NCBI GenBank assembly: GCA_002317575.1
Contig: DCIH01000043.1
Span: 34,063-50,606, forward strand
Length of the DNA: 16,544 nucleotides
Reading direction: 5' to 3'
Source of the DNA: Verrucomicrobia bacterium UBA1731
Lineage (GTDB): Bacteria > Verrucomicrobiota > Kiritimatiellia > RFP12 > UBA1067
In this document: positions 6,307 to 13,759 of the stretch, piece after piece
How positions within the stretch are numbered: the first letter of the stretch is position 1
How the letters are laid out: every line of letters begins with the position of its first letter
Position numbers and translations under genes: made by a program
The notes under the pieces: model-generated
What the model was told of the DNA's origin: nothing
The model's database searches: none
Seen by the model: only the letters and a program-made list of their open reading frames with translations

Positions 6307-7068
6307 TCACCTGGCGGACTTCTTCGCTGCGCGCTCGGCCATCCACTTCTCGACGCGCTCCTTCACGGCCTGCTGCACATCGTTCGTGGGCGCCGGCGCC
6401 CAGCCCTCCTGCACGGCCACGTCATAGGTTGAAAGACGGTAGGGCTTCACGCCGTACGCCTCGAGATAACGCGGGAAACGCGCGATGACATCGATCGGCA
6501 GACGGTCGTCCTCAAACTGGTCGAGGTCGGCCGCTTTCACGACCGGTCCCATGAGCGACCCCTTGAACTGCGACGACAGCGCCCCGCAGAGCTGTGCGAA
6601 CGCACGCGCAATCTCCTTCTTGACGCGCGCCCGGAAGAACGGCGGCCGCGCGTCGTACAGCTTTGAAACATTCACCATCGCCCATTTGTCCTCGGGCGCG
6701 CACAGGGACGTCGGAAGCGCCGGATCGTCGACGATGAAGACGCAGGCGGATCCGACGACCTGCGTCTTGACGATGCGAAACTGTCCGTTCGTGACGACGA
6801 TGCCCACATGCAGCACCTTCTCGAACGCGGCAGCGGAATCGGCGATCCACTGCGCGTCCGCGCGCCTCTGGCAATTGACATAATAAATTTCGCCCAGTTG
6901 CGTACCAGGCTGCTTCAGTTCGCCGCCCGTGGCAAGATACTCCTCGCGTTCCGCCGCCGCCCGCCGCGCCGCACGCTCTTCCGGCGTAAGCTTCGCCTTC
7001 TTCGCCGTCCCCGCCGCGAACGCAACGCCCACCGCCACCAAACAAACCGCCAACAATATCTTTTTCAT
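6307..7068 (-). CDS. Secreted protein of unknown function, between two membrane paralogues
   Basis: 253 residues. Signal peptide MKKILLAVCLVAVGVAFA, likely cut before AGTAKK. A basic and acidic stretch (LTPEERAARRAAAEREEY) leads into a globular domain of about 190 residues. Features include GEIYYVNCQRRAD, two short beta-rich segments (VGIVVTNGQFRIVKTQVVG and SACVFIVDD), a central helix, and a C-terminal PTNDVQQAVKERVEKWMAE helix. I do not recognise a known enzyme motif. I have a vague memory of the GWAPAPTNDVQ-type tail in gut PVC genomes but no function. The ATG at 7068 is preceded by GAGGGGGC; an adjacent GTG at 7071 is an alternative first codon. It is flanked by the paralogues at 7104-8099 and 5544-6290, which suggests a shared envelope-located job. 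Confidence 0.75.
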   Translation of the reverse strand: MKKILLAVCLVAVGVAFAAGTAKKAKLTPEERAARRAAAEREEYLATGGELKQPGTQLGEIYYVNCQRRADAQWIADSAAAFEKVLHVGIVVTNGQFRIVKTQVVGSACVFIVDDPALPTSLCAPEDKWAMVNVSKLYDARPPFFRARVKKEIARAFAQLCGALSSQFKGSLMGPVVKAADLDQFEDDRLPIDVIARFPRYLEAYGVKPYRLSTYDVAVQEGWAPAPTNDVQQAVKERVEKWMAERAAKKSAR

Positions 7069-7077
7069 CACGCCCCC

Positions 7078-7105
7078 TCAACCTTCAAACTTTAAACTTC
7101 AAACT
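7078..7105 (-). repeat. Heptameric tandem repeat (AGTTTGA)n, copy 2
   Basis: Minus strand reads AGTTTGA, AGTTTAA, AGTTTGA, AGGTTGA, four 7-bp units. The first unit overlaps the TAG stop of the upstream gene, and the array ends seven bases before the next possible start codon. It is the same unit as the array at 3580-3607. Confidence 0.8.
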
Positions 7106-8099
7106 ATTCCTCGTCCCCATCCTCGCGGATGCCGGCGGAATCCTTCAGCACCTCGCGCGTGAAATCGCTCACCGAAATGGGCGCGATGCCGTTCTCTTCG
7201 AGCATCTTGTTCGCGGCCGCGACGAAATCCGCCACATCCTGGTCGGTCATCGTCTTGTCGGACTGGATGTCGCGCAACTGGCTTTCGAGCGTCGCCTTGT
7301 AGCGGCCGAGTTTCTGGAGCTCTTCGCGCGTCTGCTGAAACACCGCGCACACGTCCTCGCCCTTTTCGTACATCTTCTTCAACTCGGCCTTCGCGGCCGC
7401 GACACGTTCCTTGACGTCGCGGATCTCGTCCGAATCGCCCGGTTCGATTTCGATCGGCTCCTCGAGCGACTTCTTGAAATCCTCCAGAAACGATTCGTCG
7501 TACTTGAGATCGCCCACGAACATGGTACCGAACGGTGCCGTCAGGTATGTGGAAAGATGATTGTCGCTGCGGGCCTTGAAGATCTCGTACTTGCCCTTCA
7601 CGCGCGCCACATGGTTCGTGATCATGCGGACGGGACGTCCCGTGATCGTGAGACGCACTTTCTTCGGCGGCTCCGGCGGTTTGTCGTTGGCCTTCGGCGC
7701 GGGCGGCGGGACGACTTTCTTGACGGCGTTCGTCACCAGCACGGGCTTCGCCGGCACGGCGCGTTTGGGCACGGCGTTCGTCTTGGGCTGTTCGATGACG
7801 CTCTCCGCGGCGCGCGGCTCGGGCTTGTCGCCCATCCGGCCGCCGAAATACCACGCCACGCCGCACGCGAGCGCGACCACGATCAACCCGGCGACGAGGC
7901 CCCTCTTCGCGGAGGGCGGACGATCCCTGTCCGCCGGGCGCTCCGCCTTTTCACGGTCCGCGGCCGTGGCCTCGCGGATGGAAATCGGCGCGATGCCCTG
8001 CGCGCGGAGCTTCGCGGACGCCTCGCTGCGGTCGGCCGCTTCGACGAGTCCCGTGGCGGGCGCGCCGCTGGGGCTGCGATATTGGTATGCGAACGTCAT
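7104..8099 (-). CDS. Single-pass membrane protein with GspF-N-like head (paralogue A)
   Basis: 331 residues, function unknown. Residues 1-42 (YQYRSPSGAPATGLVEAAD, LRAQGIAPISI) closely resemble the N-terminal mini-domain of GspF or PilC pilus-assembly proteins. One membrane segment follows at about 68-85, then a long Pro/Lys/Ala-rich linker (about 92-147) and a periplasmic domain with strong helix propensity (about 195-331, partly coiled-coil-like). The tail contains TAPFGTMFVGDL, EPGDSDE and AELKKMYEKGED, shared in pattern with the gene at 5544-6290. The upstream stop codon and the ribosome site coincide (TAAGGAG), five bases before the ATG at 8099, so translation is linked to the glycosidase-like gene. 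The protein lacks the GspF membrane helices, so a role as a scaffold or sensor is possible but unproven. Confidence 0.78.
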   Translation of the reverse strand: MTFAYQYRSPSGAPATGLVEAADRSEASAKLRAQGIAPISIREATAADREKAERPADRDRPPSAKRGLVAGLIVVALACGVAWYFGGRMGDKPEPRAAESVIEQPKTNAVPKRAVPAKPVLVTNAVKKVVPPPAPKANDKPPEPPKKVRLTITGRPVRMITNHVARVKGKYEIFKARSDNHLSTYLTAPFGTMFVGDLKYDESFLEDFKKSLEEPIEIEPGDSDEIRDVKERVAAAKAELKKMYEKGEDVCAVFQQTREELQKLGRYKATLESQLRDIQSDKTMTDQDVADFVAAANKMLEENGIAPISVSDFTREVLKDSAGIREDGDEE

Positions 8100-8108
8100 G
8101 ACCTCTCC

Positions 8109-10256
8109 TTACCGGACGTTGAGCTTCTCCTGCGGTTCGAGCTTCGGCGCGTCCATCAAGCGGAACTCGTTGGGTTCCAATGTGATGAAGTCCTTTTCAC
8201 CGAACCAGTGCAGGACGCACTTGCGCGCATTCTTTGGATCCATGTTCATCAGGCAGATCTTTCCCGCGTCCGGAAAATACGAATACGAGATGAAGTCGCA
8301 GTCCGCGTCGGGCTTCTCGAAGTCGGGGCCGGAAATCCACACATTGCCGTGCGAGATGCGCATCACATACGCGTAGAGTTCGCCCATGAGGCCCTTGTCC
8401 ACGTAGTTGGAGCCGGCGCCGAAGTCGCGATTGCAAGCCGCGGGATACGCCCACGTGTTCACGAAGAACACCTCGCCCTTGCCAGACTTGCAGCGCACCA
8501 CCACGGGACGGAACTGCTCGTCGTCCGCCGCCAGCGTTTCGTAGTTTTCCTTCGGACCCGTGAACTGCAACTTGCCCAGCGGCTGGGACATGACGCCCCA
8601 GCGGCGCGGCGCCGCGAAACCGAGGCAGTTCTTTTCGAGCGAATTGCCCGTGGCCCAGTAGAAGCGGGAATCCTTGCCCGTCACCTTGAGCCCGCACAGT
8701 TCGCTGAAATCGCCGCCATTGACGAGATCCTCGAGCTTGAAGTTCGTGTAGTTTCTGTTGAGGTCGCACGACAGGTGCGGCAGGGAAATGACGAGCCGGC
8801 CGCCGCCCTTCACATAGTCGCACAGGATCTTGTACTGCTTCTTCGAGCAGCTGTTCCAGCCCACGAAGATGAGCGCCTTGTAGTTGTCCAGGAGGTGCTT
8901 CGCGGTGACATTGTCGTAGGCGAAGGAAACGACGTCCGCCTGGCCGTACGGCGTGCCGCCGAAGCGGTTGTTGCAGTCCGGCCAGGTGATTTCCTTCGGC
9001 ATCGGCCACACGAGGTTCTCGAGGATCATCCAGCTCTGCTCGGGGAGCCCCATGTACCACTGCATGTCCTTGTCCGCGAGATCGTATGCGTTCGCGATGG
9101 CGTAGCCAGGCACATCGTCCCCGCCCCACAGGTCGAAGTTGCCCTTCGCGATGGCGAACGGCGCCTCGGGCTGGCCGAGCGGCGCGGGGTTCTCCCCGCA
9201 GAAGTCGGTGAAGTCGCGCAGGATCTTGCGGTACTTCGTGGCGACGGGCGAACGGTAGTCCACGTACGCGAACATCTTTTCGCCCTGCTTGCGGATGGGC
9301 TCGTAGAGTTCGGGCGTCATCTTCTGCCCGAGACGCTTCTCGCCCGGCGTCTTGGGCATGAAGTGCTGCGGCTCGTCCGGCGCGAACGAACCCTGGCATG
9401 TCCAGTTGCCGGACTCGTTGATGAGCATCTTCGCGCCGTCGAGGTACTTGAGCTTGAGCGCCCAGTCGAGGCACGCCATCTTGTACGGGTTCGTGCGCGG
9501 CAGGTAGCTGTACCAGTCGTGCGCGAGATGCGATCCCCAGTACGGCAGATCGTACTGGCGGCACAGGCCTCGCGCGAGCGCGGACGAACGGTGCATGTTG
9601 ACGAACGGGAAATCCTCGACGAGCGGAATCTCGGTGCCGGCGAGGACTTCGTAGTCGAAGTAGAAATGCCCGCCCGTGGACATCACCGTACCCCAGCCGT
9701 TCTCGTGCATTTTCTTCACATGGGCGTGCGCGCGGGCGACCAGGTCGTCCGCCAGCGACTTCAGGTTCGTCGCGCCGCGCGATTTATCCTTCTCCTCCGC
9801 CTCCATGCGGAACGTGTAGCGCTCGCCGTAGTCGAGGCCGAGCCACGTGTCGCCCGCCGCCTCGCGCACTTTCTTCACGACCTCGGGCTTGAGGTAGTCG
9901 GAATAGATGCACGTCGAATAGAGCCCGCGCGCCTTGGCGCCCGCCACGTGTTCGGGCGTGGTGAGACCGAACCAGAACTGGAGCGTGTTGCCAGTGCGCT
10001 CTTCGGCGCAGAGGCGCGGCGTGTCCTTGGGCTGCGGATTGCGCGGTTTCCAGTAGGTGAAGCACCAGCCCGTGTTGTAGAGCTTGCCTTCGCAGGGATA
10101 CACGCCGGAGCCGATGAACATCCCCTCCTTCGGCAGTTTCGGGGCCGCCGTGGCGGGACGCGCCACCGCCAGGATTTCTTCGCCCGTTTTCGGTTCCGCG
10201 CCCCAGGCGCACGCGGCGAGCGCCGCGCCCGCCGCCAGAATCGTCGTCTTCTTCAT
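8109..10256 (-). CDS. Large secreted glycoside-hydrolase-like protein
   Basis: 715 residues. The N-terminus MKKTTILAAGAALAAC gives either a lipoprotein signal (LAAC, Cys16) or an ordinary signal peptide cut at AWGA before EP. About residues 45-400 look like a TIM-barrel glycosidase: GLYSTCIYSDYL, TWLGLDYGERY (E145), an NGWGTVMSTGG strand, YWGSHLAHDWYSY and MLINESGNW (E281). The Glu positions are candidates for acid and nucleophile only by analogy with clan GH-A enzymes. About 455-500 (YKALIFVGWN, YVKGGGRLVISLPHL) resembles the glutamine-amidotransferase-like trimerisation domain of GH42 beta-galactosidases. The end (ICLMNMDPKN..., ITLEPNEFRLMD) looks like a small beta-sandwich. I cannot assign a CAZy family or substrate. 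The ATG lies one base after the phosphate-transporter stop (TGACATG), so translation is coupled. Confidence 0.75.
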   Translation of the reverse strand: MKKTTILAAGAALAACAWGAEPKTGEEILAVARPATAAPKLPKEGMFIGSGVYPCEGKLYNTGWCFTYWKPRNPQPKDTPRLCAEERTGNTLQFWFGLTTPEHVAGAKARGLYSTCIYSDYLKPEVVKKVREAAGDTWLGLDYGERYTFRMEAEEKDKSRGATNLKSLADDLVARAHAHVKKMHENGWGTVMSTGGHFYFDYEVLAGTEIPLVEDFPFVNMHRSSALARGLCRQYDLPYWGSHLAHDWYSYLPRTNPYKMACLDWALKLKYLDGAKMLINESGNWTCQGSFAPDEPQHFMPKTPGEKRLGQKMTPELYEPIRKQGEKMFAYVDYRSPVATKYRKILRDFTDFCGENPAPLGQPEAPFAIAKGNFDLWGGDDVPGYAIANAYDLADKDMQWYMGLPEQSWMILENLVWPMPKEITWPDCNNRFGGTPYGQADVVSFAYDNVTAKHLLDNYKALIFVGWNSCSKKQYKILCDYVKGGGRLVISLPHLSCDLNRNYTNFKLEDLVNGGDFSELCGLKVTGKDSRFYWATGNSLEKNCLGFAAPRRWGVMSQPLGKLQFTGPKENYETLAADDEQFRPVVVRCKSGKGEVFFVNTWAYPAACNRDFGAGSNYVDKGLMGELYAYVMRISHGNVWISGPDFEKPDADCDFISYSYFPDAGKICLMNMDPKNARKCVLHWFGEKDFITLEPNEFRLMDAPKLEPQEKLNVR

Positions 10257-10257
10257 G

Positions 10258-11964
10258 TCACTCGTCCCGAATATTTTTGCCGCCCGCCAGGGTTTCGGCG
10301 ATGTTCAGATAGTACGACCGGATGCGCTCGTAGGCGTTGAGCACATCCAGCTCCACCAACACGCGCATCGGCGAGGTGGGGTCTTCCGGCCCCACGCGCC
10401 CGAGCTGTCCCTGCCGCGCCGCGCGCAGATCCTCGTGGATGTCGTGCGACTCGGCCTGTACCGCGGCGATGTCGATCCGCGGCCGCGGCGACCGGAGCCA
10501 GGGCGACACCTTGGCGGCGAACGCGTACACCTGGTCATGGATGCGCAGGAGCGCCGCCTCGGACACGGCGGACATCTTCTGCCCTTCCTTGCGCAGCCGG
10601 CGCGTCACCTTCAGAATCGCCTGCGTCTCGTCCGACACCGACTCCAGCTCGTCCGTGAGGCGCAAGAGCCGCCGCGCGCGCTCCGCCACATCCGCGGGAA
10701 GCCGCTTCACCATCACCTGGCCCAAAAACTCCGTCACTTCGCGTTGCACATTGTCCAGAATGTCCTCACGGTGAAGTATGTGCTCTTCGTCCTCGGATGA
10801 CGCGGTGCCGTCCAGGACTTTCCGCACCGTCACCAAAAGGTCGAGATTGCTGTCGCGCATGAACTGCACCTCGCGCAGCGCCTGGTCGCAGGCGATGACG
10901 GGCGAGACCTTCGCGCCCACCACGAGATTGCTCAAGTGCGGCTTTTCGTTTTCGGGCTGCTTCACGAGACGCTCGATGAGGCGCGTGAACGGCTTGACGA
11001 GCGGCAGGAACACGAGGCCGCGGCAGACGGCGAAGAGCGTGTCGGTTACCGCGATCGGCGCCATCACATGCGTGTAGGCCTGCACGGCCTGGCCGCTCAC
11101 CGTGATCGTCTCGGCCTCGCCCAGATCCGGGAAGAACGCCTGCCCGAACTTGACGAACAGCGGGAAGAACGGCAGGAACACGACGGACCCGATCAGGTTC
11201 GAGAGCGTGTGCGACAGCGCCGTGCGCTTCGCGTCCGCCGTGCCGCCGATCGCGGCGATCCAGCCCGTCGCCGTGGTGCCCACGTTCGCGCCGAAGAGAA
11301 CCGCGATCGCCACGTCGTAGGTGATGAGCCCCTGCTGGGCCAGGGCCATCGCGATGGCGATGGTGGCGGCGGAGCTCTGGATCACCGCCGTGAGCAGCGT
11401 CGCCGCCACGGCGACTTTCACGACCCCCCAGAAATGCGCCGCCGACATGGCCGTGAACACGGACGAAATGGCGGGGTTGTGCTTGATGGGCGCGACGCCC
11501 TTGGACATGAAGTAGAGGCCCAGGAACACGAGCCCGAGTCCGATGACCGTGAGCCCGAGGTTGTGCACCTTCTCCCCGCGGAAGAAGAAATACAGAACGC
11601 CGCCGAGCCCGAGGCCGATGAAGCCCAGAAGCTGCGGATCGGGGGCGTACGCGATGATCCACACCGTGGCCGTGGTGCCGATGTTGGCGCCGATCAAAAC
11701 GGAAAACGCCTGCGGGAGCGTCATCAGCGCCGAGGAAACGAACCCCACCAGCATCACGGTGATAATCGACGACGACTGCACCAGGATCGTGGAAACGACG
11801 CCCGTGCCGATGCCCGCCAGACGATGCGTGGTGGCGAGCGCCATGAATTTTCGGAGTCCCCGGCCGGCGACGGCCTGCAACCCTTCGGAAAGGTGCTTCA
11901 TCCCGAGGAGAAACACCCCGAGCCCTCCCAGCACCGTTATCAAAACGAGCAATGCGTCTTTCAT
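10258..11964 (-). CDS. Na+/phosphate cotransporter (NptA/SLC34 type) with C-terminal PhoU-like domain
   Basis: 568 residues. It is an inner-membrane sodium-coupled phosphate transporter. Two inverted halves carry the family signature: QSSSIIT (63-69) with GANIGTTAT (92-100), and QSSAATIAIAM (196-206) with GANVGTTATG (225-234). About eight to ten hydrophobic segments lie before residue 340. The rest (about 345-560) is all-helical and resembles PhoU (FMRDSNLDLL, VTEFLGQV, LLRLTDELESVSDET, LNAYERIRSYYLN), as is common in bacterial NptA proteins, and probably regulates transport. The start at 11964 fits the family N-terminus (LGGLGVFLLGMKHLSEGL). The promoter lies so close that the mRNA leader would be only about 4-8 bases, without a ribosome site. 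It heads a run of five genes spaced from 1 to 35 bases. Confidence 0.93.
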   Translation of the reverse strand: MKDALLVLITVLGGLGVFLLGMKHLSEGLQAVAGRGLRKFMALATTHRLAGIGTGVVSTILVQSSSIITVMLVGFVSSALMTLPQAFSVLIGANIGTTATVWIIAYAPDPQLLGFIGLGLGGVLYFFFRGEKVHNLGLTVIGLGLVFLGLYFMSKGVAPIKHNPAISSVFTAMSAAHFWGVVKVAVAATLLTAVIQSSAATIAIAMALAQQGLITYDVAIAVLFGANVGTTATGWIAAIGGTADAKRTALSHTLSNLIGSVVFLPFFPLFVKFGQAFFPDLGEAETITVSGQAVQAYTHVMAPIAVTDTLFAVCRGLVFLPLVKPFTRLIERLVKQPENEKPHLSNLVVGAKVSPVIACDQALREVQFMRDSNLDLLVTVRKVLDGTASSEDEEHILHREDILDNVQREVTEFLGQVMVKRLPADVAERARRLLRLTDELESVSDETQAILKVTRRLRKEGQKMSAVSEAALLRIHDQVYAFAAKVSPWLRSPRPRIDIAAVQAESHDIHEDLRAARQGQLGRVGPEDPTSPMRVLVELDVLNAYERIRSYYLNIAETLAGGKNIRDE

Positions 11965-11976
11965 GTGTAGGCGGAC

Positions 11977-11985
11977 ATTATACCA
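11977..11985 (-). promoter_or_regulatory. Phosphate-transporter promoter, extended -10 (TGGTATAAT)
   Basis: A perfect extended -10 element lies in the 65-base gap after the MATE gene. No recognisable -35 box is found at 17 bases (TCACGC). The expected start of transcription falls at about 11968-11972, giving a nearly leaderless message for the ATG at 11964. Confidence 0.7.
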
Positions 11986-12029
11986 CGTCGTTCCCCGCCG
12001 CGTGAACCGCTTTTTGCCCCGGAAAACGC

Positions 12030-13724
12030 CTACTGGAACTTGAAGACGTTGCGGTTATAGCCAGTGGTGGTCAGGTTTCCGCGGTTTTTCTGGCTTTCCA
12101 TGATGGAAGCGACGAGATAGGCGCGCAAGGAGGATATCTGGGCGTCCGCGTCGGTGATGTCGAAGATTTCGCCGTCGTCGCGGATCACCAGCGATATGCC
12201 CTCGTTCATGTCCAGGGACACCTCCGCAAGCACCTCGCGGGCGCCGTTTCGGTCCTTGACAGCCATCAGCACCTCTTCGACGATGAGCGCCGCGCGCGCC
12301 GCCACGTCGGACGCGCCGCCGGACGCCTGGATTTCAGCGGCGACCTTCTCCGAAACGGTACACACCGATTCGGGCGTGACCCGCAGATCGAAAATCCATA
12401 TCCTGGCGTCGCGGACGCGGTCCAGCAACAGGGGAAATCTCGCCACTCCTTCGCGCAGGACCGTGTAGAGTCCGATGGCCGTCACGGACGCCGCCGGCGC
12501 CGCCGCCAGCGCCCACCACGCGCCAGAAACGCCGAAACCGCCGAACGCCAGAATCAACAGCCACGGCGCCACGAAATTGGCGGCAATCGTGAGCGCGCAG
12601 GAAAGCGCCACGCGTTCGATGAAGATGTAATAGGAATTGAACAGCGTCACGAACGACCAGAACACGAATCCGAGCGAAACGATCCGCACGGCCGTCTTGC
12701 CGGCCGCCACGAGATGCGGGTCGTCGATACCGAGCATCTTCAGCATGAGCGACGGGAACACGAGCAGCAGGGCCGTCAGCGCTAGGCCGCCGACGAGCGA
12801 CGTCTTGATCGCGACATCCATCACCGTACGCACGCCCCTGTAGTTCTTCTCGCCCATGTACACGCCGATGAGCGGCTGCGCCGCGTTCGAGATGCCGTTG
12901 AACGCCTCGGAAACGCCAATCAGCGCAATGGCCACGCCGGCGACGGGCAACATGCCCGAACCGTAATGGTCGATCACATACTTGTTGATGAAGAAGAACA
13001 GGGCCGCCCAGCACAGGCGCGTGGAGGCGTCACCGAACGAATTGCGGCACAGAGCCCACAGGTCCGCGAAGGAGAAATGGCGCGTGAACGCGAGCGTGTT
13101 CGCCTTGTTGCGGAAGTGCAGCGACAGAACGCACAGCGTCACGGCGTTGCCGATCGTGGTGCCCAATCCGCATCCACCGACGCCCATGACCTTGGTCAAC
13201 GCAATGGAAAGACCGACATTGCACGACAACTGCGCCACATACGACTTTACGCACAGCCGGCTGTCGCCGTCGGCGTAGCAGGCCGCGCTGAGCAGCACCA
13301 CCAACGGTTCGAGCACCGCGCACGGCGCGAACCAGTTCCAGTAGGATGTCGCCAGCGAACGCACCTCCGCGTCCGCGCCCAGCGCGTCGAAGAACGCGTT
13401 CCGGCCGAACATCATGAAGCCGAGCAGCAGCAAACCGACGCCGACAGCGCTGTAGGCCCCCTGCGAAAACATCTCGGAGGCGCGCTTCTTGTCGAACCGG
13501 CCCACTTCCAGTGAGAAGCAGATGGCCGTGCCCGTGCCGATGAGCCACGCGAAGAACGAAATCGCGTTCATCGGCGTCTGCAGGACATTGATCGCCGCCA
13601 AGGCGCTCTCGCCGAGCATGTTGCCGGCGACGATGCTGTCGGAAAGTCCCATCAGGAACTCGGACAACATCGACAGCGTCGCCGCGAAAAGGAGTCCTTT
13701 GAACTTTGTGACGCAAAACTTCAT
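12030..13724 (-). CDS. MATE-family transporter fused to a histidine-kinase-like ATPase domain
   Basis: 564 residues. Residues 1-435 form a MATE (multidrug and toxin extrusion) exporter: twelve hydrophobic segments in two halves, each starting with the family pattern (FLMGLSDSIVAGNMLGESALAAINV; then VSEAFNGISNAAQPLIGVYMGEKNYRGV). These use Na+ or H+ gradients to export organic molecules. Residues about 441-564 are an added cytoplasmic domain resembling GHKL ATPases of the anti-sigma-factor (RsbW) type: an N-box-like helix ARAALIVEEVLMAVKDRN (476-493), the DxG motif VIRDDGEIFDITD (513-525), and a C-terminal YNRNVFKF strand. The Asn usually expected in the N box is not evident, so nucleotide binding is uncertain. 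ATG at 13724 has its own promoter and only a weak ribosome site. Cargo is unknown. Confidence 0.9.
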   Translation of the reverse strand: MKFCVTKFKGLLFAATLSMLSEFLMGLSDSIVAGNMLGESALAAINVLQTPMNAISFFAWLIGTGTAICFSLEVGRFDKKRASEMFSQGAYSAVGVGLLLLGFMMFGRNAFFDALGADAEVRSLATSYWNWFAPCAVLEPLVVLLSAACYADGDSRLCVKSYVAQLSCNVGLSIALTKVMGVGGCGLGTTIGNAVTLCVLSLHFRNKANTLAFTRHFSFADLWALCRNSFGDASTRLCWAALFFFINKYVIDHYGSGMLPVAGVAIALIGVSEAFNGISNAAQPLIGVYMGEKNYRGVRTVMDVAIKTSLVGGLALTALLLVFPSLMLKMLGIDDPHLVAAGKTAVRIVSLGFVFWSFVTLFNSYYIFIERVALSCALTIAANFVAPWLLILAFGGFGVSGAWWALAAAPAASVTAIGLYTVLREGVARFPLLLDRVRDARIWIFDLRVTPESVCTVSEKVAAEIQASGGASDVAARAALIVEEVLMAVKDRNGAREVLAEVSLDMNEGISLVIRDDGEIFDITDADAQISSLRAYLVASIMESQKNRGNLTTTGYNRNVFKFQ

Positions 13725-13750
13725 CTGTCGGTCCGGAAAAAATTCCTGAC

Positions 13751-13759
13751 ATTATAGCA
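13751..13759 (-). promoter_or_regulatory. MATE gene promoter, extended -10 (TGCTATAAT)
   Basis: A perfect extended -10 overlaps the mutY stop codon (13752-13754). No clear -35 is present. The expected start near 13744 leaves a leader of about 20 bases that contains a small GGAATTTTTTCC palindrome. It separates the MATE gene from the mutY operon. Confidence 0.7.

Noticed and set aside
7557..10340. Plus-strand open frame of 927 codons
   Set aside because: Lies antisense to the glycosidase-like gene and a membrane-protein gene. Its translation is rich in R, H, A and V without family motifs, typical of an antisense shadow in GC-rich DNA; the minus-strand frames have signal peptides, ribosome sites and motifs.
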